Below are positions 8,295-17,176 of a DNA stretch of 64,000 bases, piece by piece. Location: NCBI RefSeq assembly GCF_005889715.1, contig NZ_VCKW01000002.1, forward strand, positions 18,919-82,918. Direction: 5' to 3'. The notes under the pieces are model-generated. The model had not been told where the DNA came from, did not search any database, and saw nothing but the letters and a program-made list of their open reading frames with translations. Position 1 is the stretch's first letter. Each line of letters starts with the position of its first letter. Position numbers and translations under genes: made by a program. The stretch comes from Actinomadura soli. Its GTDB lineage: Bacteria; Actinomycetota; Actinomycetes; Streptosporangiales; Streptosporangiaceae.

Positions 8295-9374
8295 ATGGGA
8301 CGAGTGACAAAGGGGGATGGGCCTTCGGCCCATGGCAGGGGAATGCGGGCGGCGGCGCTGCTCGTCGCCATGTCCGCGGCCACCTCGTGCTCGATGTCCG
8401 GTGACGCGGGTCCGGAGGATCAGGTGAACCGCCCGTCGGCGCAGGCAGTGCGGCAGTACGGGATCGCGCTGCCGTCCTGGGACTCCGATGACTACGCCGG
8501 GCCGCAGGCGGGCGCCTATGTCGCGTCGATCGCCGCGGCGGGCGCGACCTGGATACAGCTCAACCCCACCTGGTACCAGCGGGCGCCGCAGGACGGCGAG
8601 ATGCACCCCACGAAGCAGACGGCCAGCGACGCGAGCGTGCGGCACATCGTCCGTCTGGCGCGGCGGGCCGGGCTGCGGGTCCTGCTGAAACCCCATGTGG
8701 ATCTGCCCGGCGACCAGGACCGGGCCGACATCAGGCCACGGGACGCGCCCCGCTGGTACGCCGCCTACGCGCGCTTCATCGGGCACTACGCCGACCTGGC
8801 ACGGGAGACCGGCGTGGACGAGTTCGCCGTCGGCACCGAGCTCGCCGGGCTGTCGGGCGACCGGCGCCCCTGGCTCGCCATCGTCCAGGCGGTGCGCGCG
8901 AAGTTCGATGGGACGCTCGTCTACGCCGCCAACTACGACGAGTACGAACGGGTGGCGTTCTGGGACGTCCTCGACCTGATCGGGATCGACGCTTACTGGC
9001 CGCTGGCGGACCGTCCCACCACCGACGTCGCGGCGCTGCGGCGCGCGTGGAACCCGATCCTGCGGCGTGTCGGACGCTTCTCCGCGAGCCGGGGACGCCG
9101 GGTCCTGTTCACCGAGGCCGGGTATGTGAGCCAGCGAGGGTCCACGACCGAGCCGTGGGCCTGGGACATCAGCAAGGTGGACGGCGCCGCGGAGCAGGCC
9201 GCCGCCTATGAGGCCCTTCTGGCGAGCTGCACCGGGCAGTCGTGGTGGGCGGGCGTCCACTGGTGGATGTGGGACGACTGGCCCGGCGCGGCCGAGACCC
9301 CCAGGAGCCTCTCGTACTCGCCGCACGGCAAGCCCGCGGAGCGGATCCTCCGGCGCTGGTGGCGCCCCGGGTAA
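8295..9374 (+). CDS. Lipoprotein with GH113-like TIM-barrel glycosidase domain
   Basis: A 359-aa lipoprotein. The hydrophobic stretch RAAALLVAMSAATSC ends in a lipobox Cys, so it is membrane-anchored outside the cell. The rest resembles GH113-type beta-mannanase barrels: an early beta-strand with WIQLNPTWYQ, VLLKPHVDL, FAVGTEL with a probable acid/base Glu, YAANYDEY, LIGIDAYWPL, and FTEAGY with a probable nucleophile Glu, then a Trp-rich end (WWAGVHWWMWDDW). The start is uncertain: ATG 8295, GTG 8304 or ATG 8343 are all in frame. It converges on the deacetylase gene and next to the polysaccharide operon, so it may trim that polymer. The real substrate is unknown. Confidence 0.8.
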   Translation: MGRVTKGDGPSAHGRGMRAAALLVAMSAATSCSMSGDAGPEDQVNRPSAQAVRQYGIALPSWDSDDYAGPQAGAYVASIAAAGATWIQLNPTWYQRAPQDGEMHPTKQTASDASVRHIVRLARRAGLRVLLKPHVDLPGDQDRADIRPRDAPRWYAAYARFIGHYADLARETGVDEFAVGTELAGLSGDRRPWLAIVQAVRAKFDGTLVYAANYDEYERVAFWDVLDLIGIDAYWPLADRPTTDVAALRRAWNPILRRVGRFSASRGRRVLFTEAGYVSQRGSTTEPWAWDISKVDGAAEQAAAYEALLASCTGQSWWAGVHWWMWDDWPGAAETPRSLSYSPHGKPAERILRRWWRPG

Positions 9375-9458
9375 CATCCCAGCGCGCCCCGGGTGACGCC
9401 CGGACGCTGGCTGCGCGCGCCGGAGGATCCGCCGTTCCTTACGGAATCAGGCTCATCC

Positions 9459-11300
9459 TCACTGGATCAGGCTCGCCGGGTCGACGAAGGTGTAGCCGAG
9501 GTCCCGGATGCCGGTCACGATGTCGGTGAGCGGGCCCGTCCCGAAGTACGGGTGGTAGAAGGTGCTCGCGAAGCCGTCGCGCACCACGAGGTTGTACCGG
9601 GCCGCCCGGATGATGTCGGCGGGAAGCCGCGCCGCGTGGTTGTTCGCCGGTTCGGGCTCGTAGTTGCCGAGGTTCTCCGGCAGGACGGTCGCGCCGCCGA
9701 TGTCACGGACCGGGTAGGGGAAGTACTGGCCGATGTACCGCTGCCCGTCGATGGGGCCCCCCGAGAGCTGACCGGCGAAGTACAGGCTGCGCTCCAGCCG
9801 GGCGGCGTAGGACTGCTTGACGGCCTCGTAGGCGAGGGCGGAGCCCGCGTAGTGCGGGGTCGTCCAGATGGCGGGTATGGGCAGCCCGGCCGGGGCGTAG
9901 GCGGCCTTGCCCGTGGTGATCCGCTGGGACGCCCAGGCCAGGGAGTCCTCGGGGACGGGGCCGTCGAGGATGACGGAGTTGTTCGCGTCGATGTGGGAGC
10001 GGAAGAACTCGAAGTCGTCGCCCGTCACCCCGGTGTAGGGGTTCTGGACGTCCTGGTACTGGTGGGTGTAGCCGTGCGCCACGATCCGTCCGCCGTTGGC
10101 GACCATGTACTTGAGGGCGTCGACGACCTGCGGCCGCTGGGCCAGCGTGATGGTCTCCGGGACGCCGTCGTTGTACACGCCCTTGGGGTCGGTGTAGACG
10201 GGGATCACCTGGAACGCGTAGGGGATGTTCTGCGAGGCCAGGTACTGGGCGACGGCCATCAGGTCGGCGGGGTCGCTCGCCGGGCTGATGTCCTCCAGCC
10301 GCAGCACGGCGCGGTGCCGGGTGGGCGTGTCGGGCGCGAGGACGTCGAACAGCAGGTCGTGCCAGGCGATGAGCCGGTCGGTCTCGTTGGTGTAGGCGTA
10401 CGGGATCTCGCCGAGGTAGGTCAGGTTGGCCGACTTGATCGCCCAGGGGAAGGCCGTCGTCGGCGTCGTGCTCGTGTCCTGGGCGGTCGCGAGGGTGGTC
10501 ACCACGGCCGGGTCGGTGACGAGGGGGCGCAGGATGCCGCCGTCGGCCCCTGCCGGGAAGGTGCGGGTCAGCTGCTCGTTCTTGTAGTCGACCCGGGTCA
10601 CGTTCCCGACGGGCTCGAAGGACGACCGGGTCGGGTCCCACCCGTACTTGCGGGTGAAGGCGGGGACGCCGACCTTGCCGGCGAGCGTCCAGATGTTGTC
10701 GTTCATCCACACGACGGGTTTGGCCGTGGTGGCCACGTCGGCGTAGAAGGCGTTCGGGATCTCGTCGGGGACGGTGCCGCCGTAGTAGGTCGAGCCGACG
10801 TAGATGGTGGCCGTGTGCTGCTCGACCTCCCCGGCGGCGTACTGCGCGACGGGCTTGGCCGTGACCGTGCCGAAGTGGCCGGCCAGGTTCGCGGTGGCCA
10901 TGCCGTACAGCTCGCCGAGGAACCCGTAGGGGCCGGCCGTGTCGTAGAGCACCAGCGCCGAGGCGTCGGCGTCTCGCCGCGGCCCCGGCTTGGGCGGCGT
11001 GAGCCTTAACCCCGGGAGCGGACGGATCGCCCGCGGCTGCGCTCGCCGGAGCCGGTCGGCCGCCCTCTGTGCAGTGGCCCACTCCTTCAGCTTCAGCGCG
11101 GGCGCCGGGCGCCCGAGGGAGAGCGGCCCGGCGTGCCGCGCGTCCGGCCCGGCGTGGCCCGGTGCGGCCGGGGCGGTCCGGGCCGCCTGGCCGGTGTGCG
11201 CGGTCCCGGCGGCATGGGCGGCCGCCGGTCCGGGCAGGGCCAGCGCGGTCACCGCCGCCAGCAGTACAGCCCCTTTTCGGCTGCGCCATTTCATGGTCAT
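9459..11300 (-). CDS. Secreted DUF2334 polysaccharide deacetylase-like protein
   Basis: A 613-aa exported protein with an N-terminal signal (KWRSRKGAVLLAAVTALALPGPAAAHA). The C-terminal half has polysaccharide-deacetylase-like motifs: VLRLEDISPASDP holding a metal-binding Asp, IPYAFQVIPVY, and IVAHGYTHQYQ with a His pair. An N-terminal domain of about 250 residues, beginning ALVLYDTAGPYGFLGELY, resembles glutamine-amidotransferase-like folds. ATG is preceded by GGAGGCAGTTCC. It is divergent from the glycosyltransferase operon and probably removes N-acetyl groups from its polymer, as PgaB-type enzymes do; that role is inference from neighbourhood. Confidence 0.85.
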   Translation of the reverse strand: MTMKWRSRKGAVLLAAVTALALPGPAAAHAAGTAHTGQAARTAPAAPGHAGPDARHAGPLSLGRPAPALKLKEWATAQRAADRLRRAQPRAIRPLPGLRLTPPKPGPRRDADASALVLYDTAGPYGFLGELYGMATANLAGHFGTVTAKPVAQYAAGEVEQHTATIYVGSTYYGGTVPDEIPNAFYADVATTAKPVVWMNDNIWTLAGKVGVPAFTRKYGWDPTRSSFEPVGNVTRVDYKNEQLTRTFPAGADGGILRPLVTDPAVVTTLATAQDTSTTPTTAFPWAIKSANLTYLGEIPYAYTNETDRLIAWHDLLFDVLAPDTPTRHRAVLRLEDISPASDPADLMAVAQYLASQNIPYAFQVIPVYTDPKGVYNDGVPETITLAQRPQVVDALKYMVANGGRIVAHGYTHQYQDVQNPYTGVTGDDFEFFRSHIDANNSVILDGPVPEDSLAWASQRITTGKAAYAPAGLPIPAIWTTPHYAGSALAYEAVKQSYAARLERSLYFAGQLSGGPIDGQRYIGQYFPYPVRDIGGATVLPENLGNYEPEPANNHAARLPADIIRAARYNLVVRDGFASTFYHPYFGTGPLTDIVTGIRDLGYTFVDPASLIQ

Positions 11301-11432
11301 GGAACTGCCTCCACGTACCTCAACGAAGAGTGAAAACGCCGCACACTGGGCGAAAAGTCGTGCCGTAGCCACGGTAAACGTTGCGACGTTGGCGCGATCC
11401 GGCCGATCCGCGGCTTTTCCATCTTCTCGACT

Positions 11433-11460
11433 TTGACAGGACTTTACTTCGAGGTACCGT
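11433..11460 (+). promoter_or_regulatory. Promoter candidate for the polysaccharide operon
   Basis: TTGACA at 11433-11438 and TACCGT at 11455-11460, 16 bases apart, lie in the AT-rich gap between the divergent deacetylase and the small membrane protein. The -35 is a perfect consensus. Confidence 0.5.
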
Positions 11461-11580
11461 TCCCCAGGAACACTTGACGAGTCCCGAGTGGAACAGCACG
11501 GAGAGATCCCGCATCCGTCGAAGGGGAGCTACGGAGAACGGGGTCCTTCCGCTCGCAGGCATGCGCGGAAACGGGGGTAT

Positions 11581-11805
11581 ATGGCGGTGTACATAAAGTC
11601 TTCCATCGGTGTCCTTCTCGCCTTCACGGGCATCGTGGCCACACCGGATCAGACGCCTGTCATGCAGGTGGCACGAACCTTTCTGCAGATAACTGGAATC
11701 GGCTTCGGGTTATACTGCGTGGCCGCTTTCGGCCTTTTCCTCGCCGGTGCGCGGATTCGCGCCGCGGCCGGGGTAAGGGCGCGGCGCGGCCGGGAGTGGC
11801 CGTGA
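11581..11805 (+). CDS. Small two-helix membrane protein of the polysaccharide operon
   Basis: A 74-aa protein with two hydrophobic segments, SIGVLLAFTGIVA and TFLQITGIGFGLYCVAAFGLFLAGA, ending in an Arg-rich tail, as expected for a small inner-membrane subunit. It precedes the synthase and overlaps it (GTGA), so the two are coupled. Position and size recall PgaD-like accessory subunits of poly-GlcNAc synthases, but I see no clear sequence similarity. The ATG follows GGGGG; the frame continues upstream to 11488 but without a better start. Confidence 0.65.
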   Translation: MAVYIKSSIGVLLAFTGIVATPDQTPVMQVARTFLQITGIGFGLYCVAAFGLFLAGARIRAAAGVRARRGREWP

Positions 11806-13049
11806 TCGGCCAGTTCGCGGTGGCCGGAAGCCTGGCGATCATCGTGCTGGCCGTCTCGTACAACAGCGGAATGTTCGTACTGTCCCGGCGCCGGACACCA
11901 CAACCGCGCGAGACGGGAAGGGATCGAACCTATGTCTTCATGCTCGCGTGCCTGAACGAGGAAAAAGTGATCGGCGAAAGCCTGGCGCGCCTCGCCGGTC
12001 TCCCGCTGGAGGACTTTATGGTCCTCGTAGTGGACGATGCGTCCGATGACGGAACGCCTCAGCTCGTCACCGCCGCCGCGGCCGCCGCGGAGGGCCGAAT
12101 CCACCTCTACCGGCGCGTATTTCCGGACGCCCGCAAAGGAAAAGGCGCGGCGCTCAACGCCGGACTCGAATGGCTGTCCGAAACGAACGTCCTGGATGGG
12201 AAAGATCCACGCGACGTCATCATTTGCGTGGTGGACGCGGACGGCCGCCTCGACCATCACGCCGCCGAACAGGTGGACCCATTCTTCAACGATCCCGACG
12301 TCGGTGCCGTCCAGGTGGGCGTCCGCATGTACAACCGCAACAACCGTCTTCTCGCCCGGCTGCAGGACATGGAATTCGTCGTCTACGGCGAGATCTTCCA
12401 GAACGCCCGGCGCCACCTCGGCAGCGTCGGGATGGGCGGGAACGGCCAGTTCATGCGGCTCGCCGCGCTGCGCTCGCTGCCCGGCAGGCCCTGGAGCGAC
12501 TGCCTCACCGAGGACCTCGACCTCGGCGTCCGGCTGATCGCGGCCGGGTGGACCAACTCCTACTGCGGCACGGCCGCCGTCCACCAGCAGGCCGTCCTCA
12601 CCCTCGGGCGGCTGCTCCGGCAGCGGTCCCGCTGGTTCCAGGGGCACATCCAGGCGTCCCGCCTGGCACCGCTGATCCTGCACAAGATCGCGCCGCGGCC
12701 GGCGGCGGACCTGCTCTACCACCTGTCGAGCCCGGCGCTGCTGCTGCTCACGTCGCTGCTGCCGATCTCGTTCGCGCTGATGCTCGGCGACACGGCCGTC
12801 ACCTCGATCCGGACCGGGCACAGCGCCCTGTCCCTGTGGTGGCTGCCCTGGTTCTACGTCATGACCTTCGGCCTCGCGGCCGCCTACGCGTTCGTCTACC
12901 GCAAGCGCGAGCCGGTGAGCAGGCCGTACTCACTGCTGCTCGGCCACATCTACGTGATCTACGGCTACATCTGGTTCGTCTCCGGCTGGTGGGCCCTCGG
13001 CCGCGTCCTCACGGGCAGGCACACCTGGTTCAAGACCGCACGGACCTAG
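11802..13049 (+). CDS. Processive family 2 glycosyltransferase (polysaccharide synthase)
   Basis: A 415-aa membrane enzyme that polymerises and probably extrudes a beta-linked polysaccharide. An N-terminal helix comes first, then the GT-A domain with LVVDDASDDGT (UDP binding), VVDADG (metal DxD), TEDLDLG (catalytic Asp) and QRSRW, the Q/RXXRW motif of processive synthases, followed by four C-terminal helices. This is the layout of PgaC, hyaluronan and chitin synthases. GTG at 11802 fits GGGAG upstream and overlaps the previous stop; GTG 11796 is possible. With a UDP-GlcNAc 2-epimerase next door the polymer may contain GlcNAc or ManNAc. Confidence 0.9.
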   Translation: MIGQFAVAGSLAIIVLAVSYNSGMFVLSRRRTPQPRETGRDRTYVFMLACLNEEKVIGESLARLAGLPLEDFMVLVVDDASDDGTPQLVTAAAAAAEGRIHLYRRVFPDARKGKGAALNAGLEWLSETNVLDGKDPRDVIICVVDADGRLDHHAAEQVDPFFNDPDVGAVQVGVRMYNRNNRLLARLQDMEFVVYGEIFQNARRHLGSVGMGGNGQFMRLAALRSLPGRPWSDCLTEDLDLGVRLIAAGWTNSYCGTAAVHQQAVLTLGRLLRQRSRWFQGHIQASRLAPLILHKIAPRPAADLLYHLSSPALLLLTSLLPISFALMLGDTAVTSIRTGHSALSLWWLPWFYVMTFGLAAAYAFVYRKREPVSRPYSLLLGHIYVIYGYIWFVSGWWALGRVLTGRHTWFKTART

Positions 13050-13152
13050 GCGCGACCGCCACCCGACCCCCACCCCGGACCTTCCGCCGCGCGGCGGCCT
13101 TCTCACCCGTCGGCCGTCGCGCTTTCCGAACATGCCTGCGAGGAGCAGAAAC

Positions 13153-14340
13153 ATGGCCGTCCTCCCTCAGCGTGACCCCGCACGGAACCGGCCGCGGAAC
13201 GTCGTGACCGAACCTCCGGTCCGGGCCGTGATCGTCCTCGGCACCCGGCCCGAGGCGATCAAGCTGGCCCCCGTCGTCCGGGCGATGGACGCCTCCCCGC
13301 TCTGGGAGCCGTTCGTGGTGAGCAGCGGCCAGCACCGGGAGATGCTCGCGCCGATGCTGGCCGCCCTCGACGTCAAGGCGCACACCGACCTCGCCGTGAT
13401 GCGCGACCGCCAGCGGCTGTCCTCGCTCACCGGACGCCTGGTCACCGCCCTCGACGTCACCCTCCGCGCCGAACGTCCCGACGTGGTGGTCGTCCAGGGC
13501 GACACCACCACCGCGCTGTGCGGCGCCCTGGCCGCGTCCTACGAGCAGATCCCCGTCGCCCACGTCGAGGCGGGGCTGCGGACCGGCAACCTGTACAACC
13601 CGTTCCCCGAGGAGCTGAACCGCAGGCTGATCGCCCGCATCGCCCGCTGGCACTTCGCGCCGACCGAAAGCGCCGCGGCGCACCTGCGCGCCGAGGGGAT
13701 CGCGGGCCCGGACGTCCGGACGACAGGGAACACCGTCATCGACAACCTGCACTGGATGCTGCGCCAGGGCAGGGGCGAGGCGGCGTTCCGCACCGCCGGC
13801 AAGCGGGTCCTCGTGACCCTGCACCGCCGCGAGAACCAGGGCAGCGGGATGCGCGGGCTCGCCGGGGCCGTCCGCCGCCTGGCCGACCGGGGCGACTGCG
13901 AGGTGCTGTTACCGCTCCACAAGAGCCCGGCGGTGCGCGAGGCCCTGCTCCCCGGCCTGTCCGGGCATCCCGGCGTCACGATCTGCGAGCCGCTCGGCTA
14001 CCCCGACTTCACCGCGACCCTCGCCGCCTGCGACCTGGTCCTCACCGACTCCGGCGGCGTCCAGGAGGAGGCTCCCAGCCTGGGCAAGCCCGTGCTGGTC
14101 CTGCGCACCACCACCGAACGTCCCGAGGCGATCGACGCCGGTGTCGCCCGGCTCGTCGGGACCGACCCCGGCGAGGTCTACGCCGCGGCGTCCCGGCTCC
14201 TGGACGACCCCGCGGAACGCGACCGGATGGCCCGCGCCGTCAACCCCTTCGGAGACGGCCGGGCGGCCGAGCGGATCCTCGCCGCGCTGGTCCGCGGCTG
14301 CCTCCGGCCGGACGCCGCGCGCTTCCCGGCACGGGACTGA
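13153..14340 (+). CDS. wecB: UDP-N-acetylglucosamine 2-epimerase (non-hydrolysing)
   Basis: A 395-aa cytoplasmic enzyme interconverting UDP-GlcNAc and UDP-ManNAc. The GT-B fold signatures are clear: VLGTRPEAIKLAPV at the N-terminus, VVVQGDTTTA, VEAGLRTGN, NPFPEELNR, VTLHRRENQG, and DSGGVQEEAPSLGKPVLVLR followed by TERPEA for UDP binding. Length is normal for WecB. ATG at 13153 follows GAGGAGC; an upstream ATG at 13132 lacks a site. It lies about 100 bases after the synthase on the same strand, so it should supply the sugar nucleotide for the polymer or for a linked cell-wall glycan. Confidence 0.93.
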   Translation: MAVLPQRDPARNRPRNVVTEPPVRAVIVLGTRPEAIKLAPVVRAMDASPLWEPFVVSSGQHREMLAPMLAALDVKAHTDLAVMRDRQRLSSLTGRLVTALDVTLRAERPDVVVVQGDTTTALCGALAASYEQIPVAHVEAGLRTGNLYNPFPEELNRRLIARIARWHFAPTESAAAHLRAEGIAGPDVRTTGNTVIDNLHWMLRQGRGEAAFRTAGKRVLVTLHRRENQGSGMRGLAGAVRRLADRGDCEVLLPLHKSPAVREALLPGLSGHPGVTICEPLGYPDFTATLAACDLVLTDSGGVQEEAPSLGKPVLVLRTTTERPEAIDAGVARLVGTDPGEVYAAASRLLDDPAERDRMARAVNPFGDGRAAERILAALVRGCLRPDAARFPARD

Positions 14341-14350
14341 GCCCTGCCGC

Positions 14351-15034
14351 ATGATGGCAACCATGTCGCCCTCCGCCATGCCCCGCGCCTTCCGGTGGTC
14401 ACCGGCGTTCGCCCTGGCCACCCTGCTCACCATCGCCGCCGTGACCACCGTGGTCGACCGCGGCGGGGACCGGTTCGTCCGGTGGCGGGACGGCACCGTC
14501 CACGGCTCCTGGCGGGCGGTGTTCGACGGCCACGGCGTCAACGGCGCCCGCGGCGGGGTCATCTCGCTGCGTCCGAAACCGGCCACCGACCCGGCGGAGA
14601 CGCACGCGGGCCTGGTCGTCTCCCAGACCCCTTACGCGGACATGACGTTTCGCCTGCGCGCCCGCACCGTCTCCCAGTTGCGCGAGCAGGCCCCCAATCC
14701 CTGGGAGGCCGCGTGGGTCGTCTGGGCCTACTCCGACGAACACCACTTCTACTACTTCATCCTGAAGCCCACGGGCTGGGAGCTGGGCAAGCGCGACCCC
14801 TCCTACCGGGGAGGCCAGCGGTTCCTCGCCACCGGCGATCGCGCGTTCACCCTCGGCAAGTGGTATCAGGTCAGCGTCGTCCACAGCGGCGCCACCATGA
14901 CCGTCCGGGTGGGCGGACGGCCGGTGACCGAGTTCACCGACGCGGAACGCCCCTACACGGGAGGCTCCGTCGGCCTCTACACCGAGGACGCCGAGGTCGA
15001 ATTCCGCGACATCTCCGTCCAGCCCGGTACCTAG
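14351..15034 (+). CDS. Membrane-anchored concanavalin-like (DUF1080-type) protein
   Basis: A 227-aa protein with one N-terminal hydrophobic helix (FALATLLTIAAVTTVV) and an extracellular beta-sandwich domain: WRAVFDGHG, DMTFRLRARTVSQ, AAWVVWAYSDEHHFYYFILKPTGWELGKRD, FTLGKWYQVSVVHSGATMTVRVGG and GSVGLYTEDAEVEFRDI. This pattern matches 3-keto-disaccharide hydrolase/LamG-type lectin-like folds, so it probably binds the exported glycan. No catalytic residues are recognised. It starts ten bases after the epimerase stop and is likely the last gene of the operon. Its TAG overlaps the stop of the convergent DUF6461 gene. Starts at 14354 or 14363 are possible. Confidence 0.7.
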   Translation: MMATMSPSAMPRAFRWSPAFALATLLTIAAVTTVVDRGGDRFVRWRDGTVHGSWRAVFDGHGVNGARGGVISLRPKPATDPAETHAGLVVSQTPYADMTFRLRARTVSQLREQAPNPWEAAWVVWAYSDEHHFYYFILKPTGWELGKRDPSYRGGQRFLATGDRAFTLGKWYQVSVVHSGATMTVRVGGRPVTEFTDAERPYTGGSVGLYTEDAEVEFRDISVQPGT

Positions 15035-16140
15035 GCGTTGCCGCGGAGGGTGCGCAAAGCGCCGGTCTCCGCGGCGGAGTCACGGAACTCGGGAGGGCCC
15101 TCGGTCAGCGGGCGGAGCACGGCGCGGGCCGCGGCCTGCGGTTCCGGCCACAGCGCGGCGTTCAGCGCACTGGTGAACCAGCCCAGCAGGAGGCCGGCGC
15201 GCCGCTCGTCGTCGCCCAGCTTGGCGCGGGCGAACGGGTCGTTGAGCGATCGGCCCGCCTGACGCGAGCGCGTCAGCCAGGAGCGGACGTGCGCGCCGAG
15301 CTCGGAACCGGGGGGGACGGTGACGGGCTCGCCGCGCCCGGCAGTGGCGACCGCCTCCGCCAGGCCGGGAGTGCCGTCCAGGCCGAGAACGGAGGCCAGG
15401 CGCATCGTCTCGCGCGCGGCGACCGCACGGAGCGCGTCCGGCCGCGCGGACTGGAGGGCCGCGACCATGGTGGGGTCGGTGGGGCCGTGGGACAGCGAGG
15501 GCGAGGCGGCGCTGAACCAGGGTTCGATCTCGGCGGACGGCAGCTCCCCGGCCAGGGCGTCCGGGTGCGGGACGGCGCCGGTGATCAGACCCGCGAGCAG
15601 CAGCGCCGGGACGTAGGCGCTCGGCACGTAGGCGTCTTCGTCGTCTTCTTCGTCTTCGTCGTCGATGTCAAGGTCCAGGTGGAGGCCGACGGCGCGCATC
15701 TGGCCGAGAAGCCGGTCGGGCTCGCTCCCCCAGCGGTGGTCGGGCCAGGTGGGCTCGAATCCGGTGACCAGCGTGCCGTCGACGGCGTACCGGAAGGCGT
15801 GGTCGGCGTAGTCGTGCCGCTGGACCGCCACCGCCTCGGTGCCCCGGGACAGCGCCGCCAGCGGCTCGATGAGCGACCCCTGAAAGCCGTCGGGCTCGAT
15901 GAGCACCGTCCAGTCGCCCAGGTTCAGCGCGAACGCGAACTCCGCGTAGCCCGCCTCGTAGGACAGGTACGCCTCGCCCGCCTCCTCCAGGGTGCGGGGA
16001 CGCAGCGTGTCCGGCAGGCCGCCCAGGCGCGACAGCGCCTCGGTCTCATCGACCCCCTTGAGGAAGGTGAGGCAGAAGATCTCGCCGAGCGGTCCGCCAT
16101 CGTCGATCCACTCGACGCCGTCGTGCGTGACCTTGAGCAT
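15031..16140 (-). CDS. DUF6461 family protein
   Basis: A 369-aa soluble protein of unknown function. The first 170 residues match the actinomycete DUF6461 pattern: IFCLTFLKGVDETEALSRLGG, YAEFAFALNLGDWTVLIEPDGFQGS, and an acidic run (DIDDEDEEDDEDAY) ending the module. The C-terminal half is alanine-rich and helical. No catalytic motif or membrane segment is visible. ATG follows GGAG. It is a single gene, with its stop codon overlapping that of the convergent polysaccharide operon and a divergent TetR gene upstream. Confidence 0.75.
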   Translation of the reverse strand: MLKVTHDGVEWIDDGGPLGEIFCLTFLKGVDETEALSRLGGLPDTLRPRTLEEAGEAYLSYEAGYAEFAFALNLGDWTVLIEPDGFQGSLIEPLAALSRGTEAVAVQRHDYADHAFRYAVDGTLVTGFEPTWPDHRWGSEPDRLLGQMRAVGLHLDLDIDDEDEEDDEDAYVPSAYVPALLLAGLITGAVPHPDALAGELPSAEIEPWFSAASPSLSHGPTDPTMVAALQSARPDALRAVAARETMRLASVLGLDGTPGLAEAVATAGRGEPVTVPPGSELGAHVRSWLTRSRQAGRSLNDPFARAKLGDDERRAGLLLGWFTSALNAALWPEPQAAARAVLRPLTEGPPEFRDSAAETGALRTLRGNA

Positions 16141-16298
16141 GGCTTTCTCCGGAGGGTCGTCGGGGGCCTGGCCCCGTAGAGCATGCCAGCGTCCTGTGAC
16201 AAAGGACGGCGAATCCGTTGGACACGGCAGGTGCCCGGACGGGAGCGGGCAGGCTTACCGTGTACGGGTAGCGCGTTCGCCGGGAGGTAGATCCATCC

Positions 16299-17066
16299 AT
16301 GACCCCACGGACCGGCGCCGACGAGGTGACCGAGCAGCCGCGGATTCCGCTGAGCCGCAGGCGGGTGCTGCGCGCGGCCGTGGCGCTCGCCGACCGTGAC
16401 GGCCTCGGCTCGCTCACCATGCGCAGGCTCGCGCAGGAGGTCGGGGTCGAGGCGATGTCGCTGTATCACCACGTCGCCAACAAGGAGGCCGTGTTCGACG
16501 GCATCGTCGAGGTGATCCTCGGGGAGATCATGGCGGCGGTGGAGCACGCCGAGGCTCCCCCTCCGGAACGGGACTGGCAGGCCGCGCTTCGCGCGCAGAT
16601 CCTCGCCGCCCGGGACGTCTTCCTGCGCCACCGCTGGGCCCCGCAGGTCCTCGAAAGCCGCAGCACCACGAGCCCGCTCGTCATCGCGTACTACGACCAC
16701 GTCGTCGCCGTGCTCCGGGCGGGCGGGTTCTCCTACGATCTGGCCCACCGGGCGCTGCACGTCCTGGGCAGCCGTGCCCTGGGCTTCACGCAGGAGCTGT
16801 TCACTCCCGACAGCGCCCAGCCCGGCGAGGCGGGAGCCGGTAATGGAGCGGCCGACGCCGGGGGCCACACCGCGGCCGACGCCGGGGCCGCGGAGCTCAT
16901 GGAGCAGATGGCCGATCAGTTCCCCAACCTCGCCGGGATGCTGGCGGAGGCCGTCCACAACGATCCGGACGGCACCCTGGGCTTCTGCGACGACCAGTTC
17001 GAGTTCGAGTTCGCGCTCGACCTGATCCTCGAAGGGCTGGAGCGGCGCCGCACCGCCGGCCACTGA
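16299..17066 (+). CDS. TetR family regulator
   Basis: A 255-aa repressor. The N-terminal HTH is complete (RRRVLRAAVALADRDGLGSLTMRRLAQEVGVEAMSLYHHVANKEAVFDGI split over residues 20-70), and the C-terminal region resembles the TetR_C ligand pocket (RAQILAARDVFLRHRWAP, FSYDLAHRALHVLGSRALGF). A Gly/Ala-rich insert (residues about 175-195) interrupts the C-domain. ATG follows GGGAGG. It lies directly before the oxidoreductase and its triplicated operator, so it most likely represses that gene and itself in response to a small hydrophobic compound. Confidence 0.88.
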   Translation: MTPRTGADEVTEQPRIPLSRRRVLRAAVALADRDGLGSLTMRRLAQEVGVEAMSLYHHVANKEAVFDGIVEVILGEIMAAVEHAEAPPPERDWQAALRAQILAARDVFLRHRWAPQVLESRSTTSPLVIAYYDHVVAVLRAGGFSYDLAHRALHVLGSRALGFTQELFTPDSAQPGEAGAGNGAADAGGHTAADAGAAELMEQMADQFPNLAGMLAEAVHNDPDGTLGFCDDQFEFEFALDLILEGLERRRTAGH

Positions 17067-17087
17067 TCCCCTCTTCCGCACCGCCCC

Positions 17088-17145
17088 TTGACTCCCTTAC
17101 GCCGTACGATAGCCTTACGGCGTATGACAACCTTACGCCGTACGA
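17088..17145 (+). promoter_or_regulatory. Promoter with triplicated TACGSCGTA operator
   Basis: TTGACT at 17088-17093 and TAGCCT at 17110-17115 are 16 bases apart. Three copies of a CTTACGCCGTACGA-like box sit at about 17096-17109, 17113-17126 and 17131-17144, covering the spacer, the -10 and the start region. The middle copy reads TTACGGCGTATG. Each core is a near palindrome, as for TetR operators. Confidence 0.65.
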
Positions 17146-17176
17146 CGGCCGGACGCCCCGCCGGAAGGAAGAGCCG

